DNA from: Anomaloglossus baeobatrachus
Taxonomy: Eukaryota > Chordata > Amphibia > Anura > Aromobatidae
DNA length: 64,000 nt
Assembly (NCBI RefSeq): GCF_048569485.1
Contig: NW_027445261.1
Coordinates: 372,001-436,000, forward strand
Direction: 5' to 3'
Shown: in pieces, positions 57,495 to 64,000 of the stretch
Layout of the letters: the number at the start of each line of letters is the position of its first letter
How positions within the stretch are numbered: position 1 is the first letter of the stretch
The notes under the pieces: model-generated
Told to the model about the DNA's origin: nothing
Databases searched by the model: none
The model's input: the letters and a program-made list of their open reading frames with translations, nothing else
Made by a program: the position numbers and the translations under genes

Positions 57495-57509
57495 GTTTCC
57501 AAAAGCAGA
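57495..57509 (+). terminator. snRNA 3' box-like element (right arm)
   Basis: GTTTCCAAAAGCAGA, 13 bases after the U2 3' end; fits the consensus for snRNA 3' end formation. Confidence 0.62.
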
Positions 57510-57869
57510 ACTCAATTCACCTGATTCAAATGAGCCCCATTAGTGAATTGAAAGAAAGCAAAAACTTTATATGCACCTCAATTTGGCCAATTCACTTTTC
57601 ACACTTTCACCCTTTTTTTTATCTTTCACACCTTTTACTTGCTTTATTGATGCAAAAAGCTGTGCCAAATAGCAAACTCATCTCCACTCAACTTGACCAA
57701 CTCTGCTATGTCCCGTGCAGTATCTTATTCTCAGTCTTATCTAGATCATTTGCAATTGAATAGAATAGATCCCTTTTGGCTGCTTATGACTGTGTAAAAT
57801 ATGTAGTTTTACTGGGCTGGGATGAGAGAATCCATTGAAGCATGGTGTAGGGATTGTGGTTCCTGTGTG

Positions 57870-58145
57870 CTAAGAAGAGAGGCTGGCACCAGCCAGAAAG
57901 CCCCATTGCAGCCAATAATCACTTAATAACTTTTTCAACTTGTCATCATATGGGAGGCCTTCCATTCCTTGTAGTAGTCTAGTTGCCCACCTTTGAACTG
58001 ACTCTAACTTCTGAATGTCCTTATTAAAATGTGGAGCCCAAAACTGGTTCCCATATTCCAGATGTAGCCTTACAAGTGATTTATAGAGGTGTAACAATAC
58101 GTTGGGATCACGGGATCTAATCTCCCTTTTTATACACCCTAAAAT
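57870..58145 (-). mobile_element. CR1-type LINE fragment (right arm)
   Basis: Mirror of 22,075-22,350; encodes the C-terminal RT stretch with YKSLVRLHLEYG on the minus strand. Confidence 0.82.
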
Positions 58146-58580
58146 CTTGTCCCAAGCAGCATTCCATCAGCCTCTGGAAGGTTCCTGGCGCATTGCACAG
58201 CTCGAAGGGCATGCTTTTGAACTCGCAGAGACCCATAGGGGTGGCGAAGGCGGTCTTCTCCCGGTCTGCCTCAGCAACGGACACTTGCCAATAGTGACTA
58301 GTGAGATCAAGGGTAGAAAAATAATTTGCAGTTCTCAATGCAGCTAGCGATTCCTCAATACGGGGAGTGGTGCCGTCCTTCTTTTTTAACAGGATCAACA
58401 GAGCTGCCCAAAGGCTACAACTGTCACGGATAACCCCAGCCGCCTTCAACATGTCCTTGGTACACTGGCAATGTGAAGGTGGTATTGGCTTATAGCTCTC
58501 TTTGATGGGTGGGTGTGCACCTGTGGGGATGTGGTGGTGGACCCCTTTTATTCCCCCAAAATCTAGCGGGCTTCCCACCG
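58146..58580 (-). mobile_element. Ty3/Gypsy pol fragment (right arm)
   Basis: Mirror of 21,641-22,074. Start of reverse transcriptase, broken and internally deleted, fused to CR1 on one side and to an LTR-like segment on the other. Confidence 0.8.
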
Positions 58581-59207
58581 GTAACCCGCTCCCCAGCTTG
58601 GATGGATGCTGAGGGAGCCACTTTTGCCCGCAGGCTCTGGCCCTGGGAACTGTAGCCTTGGCGGTGACTGTGCTTCCCTCTACGGTGTGAGCTGTTGCCT
58701 TCAATCGGGTCTTGACTGCTGGGAAACCCTGGAGGTTCCTGTCGCTAACGGATTTGACCGGTTTTACGGCGACTCCTAGCCTGGTCGGGGTCCGTAGGCC
58801 CTGCCGGATGGTGCTGGCTTCTCTTCACTCCCCGATCTGGTACCGGCGGGCCACCGCCCATCCCCGGTCCGTACGGTTCACTCCAATCAGCCTCTCCTGC
58901 AGAAGGTCACCACCGTCTGCCAACCTTGCTGAGTGCCCGGGCCACACACACGGACACGGTCAGTCTCCTCTCCTCTTCACTTCTCTAACTCCAAAACTGA
59001 TCTCTAATCTGACTCCTTTTCCCGCCTCCAGGACTGTGAACTCCTCGGTGGGTGGGATCAACCGCCTGGCCCACCCCCTGGTGTGGACATCAGCCCCTGG
59101 AAGAAGGCAACTAGGATTTGTGTTTAGCTTCGGTGTGCCTAGCCGGAGTGTAGAGCGTGTTGGTGTAGTACCTGTGACGACCTGGCTTGTCCAGGGCGCC
59201 ACATTCC
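58581..59207 (-). mobile_element. Gypsy LTR-like segment (right arm)
   Basis: Read on the minus strand it starts TGTGGCGCCCTGGACAAGCC directly after the 3' non-coding part of the pol-bearing element, the position of a 3' LTR. It extends about 0.6 kb to the pol fragment. The outer edge of the inverted repeat falls within a few bases of this LTR terminus. Confidence 0.6.
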
Positions 59208-62200
59208 CCTATAGTAAAATGCAGACCGTCCGCGGGCTGCCCGTCCATCACCGGTTTTATTTTCACAACTGAAAAAGAATAAAACGGTAAAACATGTAAA
59301 AGCATCATAAACATTTTACAACGGTACAGCTTCCGCTCTTCTCCCACCCAAACAACCTGGCCCTGATGCTGCCCCTAAGAAGCGGGCAGCACCCCTTGAC
59401 CCCAGTCCAGCACCAAGTTGCCCGAGCGGGTTCTGTCTCTTTCAGGGGGCCCACGTCCAAGGGGACCCCTGAACCCCCGGAGGATCGCCACCGGTTACGG
59501 TAGTGGCGGGCCTAGGCCATCCCTTTCCTCCAGGCCCATCCTCCCAAATCAGCCTCTCCGGAGGCGGTAACGGTGTCAAGCCAACAAACATTTTTATTTA
59601 CATTGCACTAAGTTTGTGGTTGCCCTGCAAGTTCTCGGGCTTGTCCGTAAGCAGTTCCTTACGCAATGGTTGCACAGTCCCTACGGGGACAACAGTTGCC
59701 GGCAACGGCCGGTTTAATCACGGTTCAATCAGGTAAACTTCTTTGGTTGATCATCTTTACTTATCATTTAAAACTTTCAAACTGGTACACTCAACACATA
59801 AAGCCCCCCCCTTTTAAAGAGTAGTTTCCCTGTACCTAAGTGGGGGTCTACCTAGGTTGGGGCGAGTGGACCTTCGGGATCCGGTGTCAGTGGTGACAGG
59901 CAGTGGGGCAGAGGGAACAGTCAGTTCCTCCTCCCTGCTATCATGTGGGGCAGGCGGAGGCGTAGGGGAGCTGGGTACAGGTACATCCCTGGGCACTGGC
60001 TCGCGGTTAACCGTTTCCATCATTTCTTCATCCACGGGTTGTGGGAACAGTATCACTGGAAGGATCACCGCACCGTTCTGTGTAGGCCAGTCTGCTGGAA
60101 AATCACCCATCATGGTGTGGATTACCTCTTTTTCCTTCTCCACTGGACTGGGAACTGGAGCCTCATCCGCTACTCTCAATGCTGGTGGGCACTTCTTCAG
60201 GTGGTCTCGGGAAACCGTGGCCAAAGTCCCCCCCTGGTCACGGCTGATCTGGTAGGCCTTCCCATTCTCCCATCCTGTGGGCTGGACTACATACGGGGTT
60301 TTTTCCCATTGATCATCCAGCTTGTGGGCCCTTCTTTTCCGCTTCAGCACTACATCCCCAGGTTGGAAGGAACCGGCAGGCGCCTTCTTGTTGAAGCACT
60401 GCTCCTGTTGTCCCCGACTCCGGCACAAGTTCTTTTCAACATACTCCTGGACCTGTCGGTACTGTGTCCTCCGCCGAGTGTCCCATTCAGCTGTCGACAG
60501 GAGTGCTTCTGAAGCTTCCAAGCCCATTTCCAGATCCACTGGTAGCCGGCCGGGACGAGCTCTCATCAGGTATGCTGGAGTGCATTTCGTAGAGCTGGAA
60601 GGGATGTTGTTGTACATATCGACCAGGTCAGGTAGATTCTCCAGCCACAGGTTCCGCTCTTCCAGTGGTAACGTCTTGAGGAGGCCCAGGACCAAGTGGT
60701 TCATCTTTTCACAAATGCCATTGGTTTGGGCGTGGTAAGGCGTGGTCCGGATTTTCTTGCAGCCGTACAACTGGCAGAATTCCTGGAATACCTCTGCTTC
60801 AAAGGCCGGACCCTGGTCGGTAAGCACCCTCTCCGGGTACCAATGCGGTCAACAGAAATAAGCCTGGAAAGCCTTAGCAGCGGTGCGGCCGGTTAAGTCC
60901 TTAACTGGGACAACCACCAGGAACCTCGAGTAGTGGTCTACGATGGTCAGAGCGTAGGTGTACCCACTTCGGCTGGGGGTGAGCTTTACATGGTCAAGGG
61001 CAACCAGCTCCAGCGGTTGGTGTGTAATGATCGGGTGTAGGGGTGCCTTCTGGCTGGCCTCGTCCTTCCTTCTCAATGCGCAAGGGCCACATTCTCGGCA
61101 CCAGGCCTCCACAGATTCCCGCATTCCACTCCAATAGAACCGCTCTCTTAACAACATCTCTAGCTTCTTCCACCCGAAGTGCACTGCACCATCATGGTAT
61201 GCTTGCAGGACGGTGGGCACGTTAGCCTGGGGAATCACCAGCTGGCGGATCTTCTCGTGAGTCTTTGGATTAATCAGCTCGCGATACAACTTCCCCTGGT
61301 GTAGGTATAGCCGGGTCCATTCTTGCCACAGACGTTGGGCTTCGGCAGGGGCAGCAGGGTCTATCCCAGCAGAACCCTGTTCCACTAGAGTCTTGACCAG
61401 GCGGACAGCAGGTGCCTGGTCCTGAGCTTCCTGCCAGTCCTGTCGGGGCAGCGGATCCAGGTTCACCCGTTGTTGGTAGACGTGCACCTTCTCAGTGAAT
61501 GGCCGGTGAAATGCAGGCAACTCGATCTCTTCGAGGTCATCATCCTCTGGCCCCTCTTCCGACAGGTGGGGCATCCGGGAGAGTGCATTGGCATTGACGT
61601 TGGTACGGCCGGCCCGGTACTTGATGGTGAAATCGTAGTTGGCTAACCTGGTCACCCACCGCTGCTCCAACGCGCCCATCTTGGCCGTATCTAGATGGGT
61701 CAGCAGGTTATTGTCTGTGTACGCGGTGAACTTGGCTGCTGCCAGGTAATGGCGGAACCGCTCGGTGATAGCCCACACCAGTGCCAAGAGCTCAAGCTTG
61801 AAGGAGATGTAGTTCTCAGGGTTCCTCTCAGTCGGTCGGAGTTTTCGGCTAGCATAAGCTATTACCTTTTCCCTTCTGTCTTGGACCTGGGATAGAACAG
61901 CCCCCAAGCCCACATTGCTGGCGTCGGTGTAGAGGATGAATGGGCGGCTGTAGTCAGGGTACGCTAGGATTTCCTCTCCGGTCAGGGCTGTTCTCAGCTG
62001 GCGGAAGGATTCCTCATGCTTTTCTTCCCACACCAATGGGGCTACTAGGGATCTACCACCCTTGGTCTGTCCTACGAGGAGGTCTTGCATGGGGGCAGCC
62101 ATCTTTGTGTACCCCTTAATGAAGCGACGGTAATATCCCACCAGGCCCAGAAACTGCCTCACTTCCCTCACTGTGGTCGGTCTCGGCCAGTCTTGGATGG

Positions 62201-63045
62201 CGGTGATCTTCTCGGGGTTGGGGGCGACACCTTCCGCACCAACCACATGTCCTAGGTACTGCACTCTGGGTTTCAGCAGATGACACTTTGAGGGCTTCAA
62301 CTTCATCCCATACTTGGCAAGGGACGCGAACACCTCGGCTAGGTGCTCCAGGTGGGCTTCATACGTCTGTGAGTACACAATCACATCATCCAAGTACAGC
62401 AAAACGGTCCCATAGGCAGTCTTCTCTCGGTCTTCCGGTGCCACGGCCACCTGCCAGTACCCGCTGGTGAGGTCAAGGGTGGAGAAGTAGTTAGCGGTTC
62501 TCAGCGAGGCCAGGGACTCTTTGATGCGGGGCAGAGGGTAAGCATCCTTATGCGTTATCTGGTTAATCTTCCGGTAATCCACACACATCCGCATGGTGCC
62601 ATCCTTCTTCTTAACCAGCACCAACGGAGCGGCCCAGGGACTACAGCTGTCCCTAATAACCCCTGCCTCCTTCATGTTCCTCAACATGTCTTTGGCGCAT
62701 TGGTAGTGGGCAGGGGGAATAGGCCTGTATCTCTCTTTAATAGGGGAGTGTGTACCGGTAGGGATGTGGTGTTGAACCCCTTTAATCTGCCCAAAATCTA
62801 GAGGGTGCTTGCTAAAAACCCGCTCATACTCCTGTACCACCCGGTATACCCCTTCCTTGTGGTGTATGGGGGTATCATCAGTGCCGACATGTAGCTCTCG
62901 ATACCACTCGCCTAACTCCCCCAGGGATGAGTGGGAACCGGCAGCAGGCGGTGTGACCGGGGGAACGGCTTCATGGATCGTGTGGGGATCTAGAGTGAGC
63001 AATTTGGCAAGGGTAGCGTACCGGGTGGTGCATGAATGCACACAT
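59208..63045 (-). mobile_element. Ty3/Gypsy (Metaviridae) pol region
   Basis: A fossil element on the minus strand. Parts in order from 63,045 leftward: segment before RT, reverse transcriptase (about 62,830-62,150, including YLDDVIVYS), RNase H (LYTDASNVGLGAVLS, about 61,930), integrase with zinc-binding and catalytic parts (about 61,240-60,720), and a C-terminal region with a GDVVLKRKRRAHK motif to 59,814. Then 0.6 kb of non-coding DNA leads to an LTR. Gag and the 5' LTR are missing because another element cuts in at 63,046. It looks fairly young, with only a few breaks. It is the best-preserved member of the family whose scraps lie in both arms. Confidence 0.9.
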
Positions 63046-64000
63046 TGTCAGGTTTCCGGGTTTTCCAGTCCTCTTTTGAAAGAGCTTGCCCTCGGTTAAC
63101 ATGGAGTTTTATGTTCTGTTGCCCTACTTCCTGTCCAGCTGCTTAAAAGGCCGCCTCTAAGCCTAGTCCAGTGCCTGAGTATACTGCTTGCTGTGTGCTC
63201 CTGCTTTGCTGCTGCTGCTACTTGATTACCTTTGGATCCTCCTGAAAATCTACCGACCGACTCTGGACCACACCCGGTTTCTTCAAACTGTGCCCGGACT
63301 CCGTCTGCCGTCTTTGGTCAGCACGTCTGCCCGGTTTCTTCCGGTTCATAACCATTCTGGACTTTCATCCCGTACGGACACTTCTGGACTTTACCGCTTG
63401 CCCCTTGTGTCCCGGCTGCGGCGCATTTAGGCCTTCCGGGGTTGATTGCCGGACAGTCCCTGTATAGGGGTTCGCTCTGGTGGTCTCCCTGGGGGAGTCT
63501 GGTGCGTGGCCCCGGGAATCCCCTTCGCTCCGTTTCAGAAAGGTATTTTCATGTGTTTGTTATACTGTGTATTTCCGTTGTGTATCTACCATGGTTACAT
63601 ATCATAAACATCTTGTACCACAAACTCGTCTCTGGCTGTCATTGCCCTAACGCTATCGAAATCCTCAAAACATACAATAGTATTACATTATACTCAGGCC
63701 ACAAGAGGATTTCACTGGGGCAATGACTGAGACACGAGGAGTAGATCAGCTCTTTTCTATGATTAACTCCTTGCAGCAGGAGATGGAGGTGGTGCAGACT
63801 AAACTTAGAGATATGGAGGCACAGCTGGGCCATGATCACCAGGTACTGGGTCCGGCTATACAGGACTTGCAAGTCAGAGTGGAGGCTCAGGAAGCCGGCC
63901 CCACTACGTCCGTATCAGCTGCCGGTATGCCTAGGTTACCCCCATTCCGTTTCAATGGTGACCGTAGTCAGTTTCGTGGATTTGTGAACCAATGTATACT
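63046..64000 (+). mobile_element. Second Ty3/Gypsy element, 5' end (runs off window)
   Basis: Starts TGTCAGGTTTCCGGG, the usual TG of an LTR, exactly where the previous element's pol is cut. It has a TATA-like CTTAAAAGG at 63,142-63,150. The LTR/leader extends to about 63,700, and a gag frame follows. The inner LTR edge is not resolved. The 3' end lies beyond 64,000. Confidence 0.75.
63723..64000 (+). CDS. Gypsy Gag, N-terminal part (open at window end)
   Basis: The frame is open from ATG (METR-like start MTETRGVDQLFSMIN) to the window edge. A coiled-coil-like heptad stretch of about 45 residues (LQQEMEVVQTKLRDMEAQLG) is followed by PRLPPFRFNGDRSQFRGFVN, the FxGD...FRGF motif at the start of the capsid-like part of Gypsy/Sushi-type Gag. 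It belongs to the element beginning at 63,046. Intactness beyond the window is unknown. Confidence 0.78.
   Translation, partial: MTETRGVDQLFSMINSLQQEMEVVQTKLRDMEAQLGHDHQVLGPAIQDLQVRVEAQEAGPTTSVSAAGMPRLPPFRFNGDRSQFRGFVNQCI

Larger units (their letters stand above)
35794..59200 (-). repeat. Right arm of the large inverted repeat
   Basis: Counterpart of 21,011-34,079. It carries hAT-2 plus its 8-bp duplication (16.2 kb), absent from the left arm. Without it the arm is about 7.21 kb. The arms are nearly identical with scattered substitutions and small indels, for example nine bases present near 21,765 and missing near 58,450. Confidence 0.95.

Overview
This window is eukaryotic repeat-rich DNA with no intact host protein-coding gene. 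The mix points to an amphibian, most likely a frog: hAT transposons ending in TAGAGATGAGCG or TAGTGATGAGCG, L2 and CR1 LINEs, Penelope-like elements with a GIY-YIG nuclease, a DIRS-type relic, Ty3/Gypsy elements, a tRNA-headed SINE and U2 snRNA copies. The species cannot be named from the sequence alone.

Layout. (1) 1-16,485 is the right-hand part of a very large hAT transposon (hAT-1). It holds a nearly whole BED-finger transposase (1,994-5,587), flanked on both sides by oppositely oriented arrays of a 138-bp satellite. Three almost identical 5'-truncated L2-type LINEs sit in the right array, all at the same monomer position. (2) 16,486-18,202 holds old fragments. (3) 18,203-21,010 is the 5' half of a second hAT family (hAT-3) with its own 70-bp and 196-bp tandem arrays. 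(4) 21,011-59,200 is a large inverted repeat. Its arms (21,011-34,079 and 35,794-59,200) share about 7.2 kb of near-identical DNA around a 1.7-kb centre that carries a Penelope-like GIY-YIG domain. The left arm alone holds a 5.85-kb insertion with DIRS/Ngaro-style split direct repeats (26,416-32,264). The right arm alone holds a complete-ended 16.2-kb hAT (hAT-2, 37,635-53,824) with an 8-bp target duplication. Removing each insertion brings the arms to the same length within about 10 bp. (5) 58,581-63,045 is a minus-strand Ty3/Gypsy element, cut at 63,046 by the 5' LTR and gag of another Gypsy element that runs off the window.

Shared arm content, present twice in opposite orientation: a Gypsy LTR and pol pieces fused to a CR1 LINE fragment, a U2 snRNA gene copy split by a 189-bp insertion inside its branch-point recognition sequence, a TATA-type promoter with splice-like exons, two spliced exons of a KMT5A-like SET domain that run in frame into a Gypsy integrase fragment, a Penelope-like 3' end, and a palindromic MITE.

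Main theme. The hAT elements here behave like satellite nurseries. Each carries tandem arrays (138/136 bp, 196 bp, 70 bp, 220 bp). The 220-bp array (about 17 copies) is built from the 3' end of the transposase gene itself, and the 138-bp array has absorbed a LINE and re-amplified it as part of a higher-order unit. The nested insertions give a relative chronology for the whole locus.
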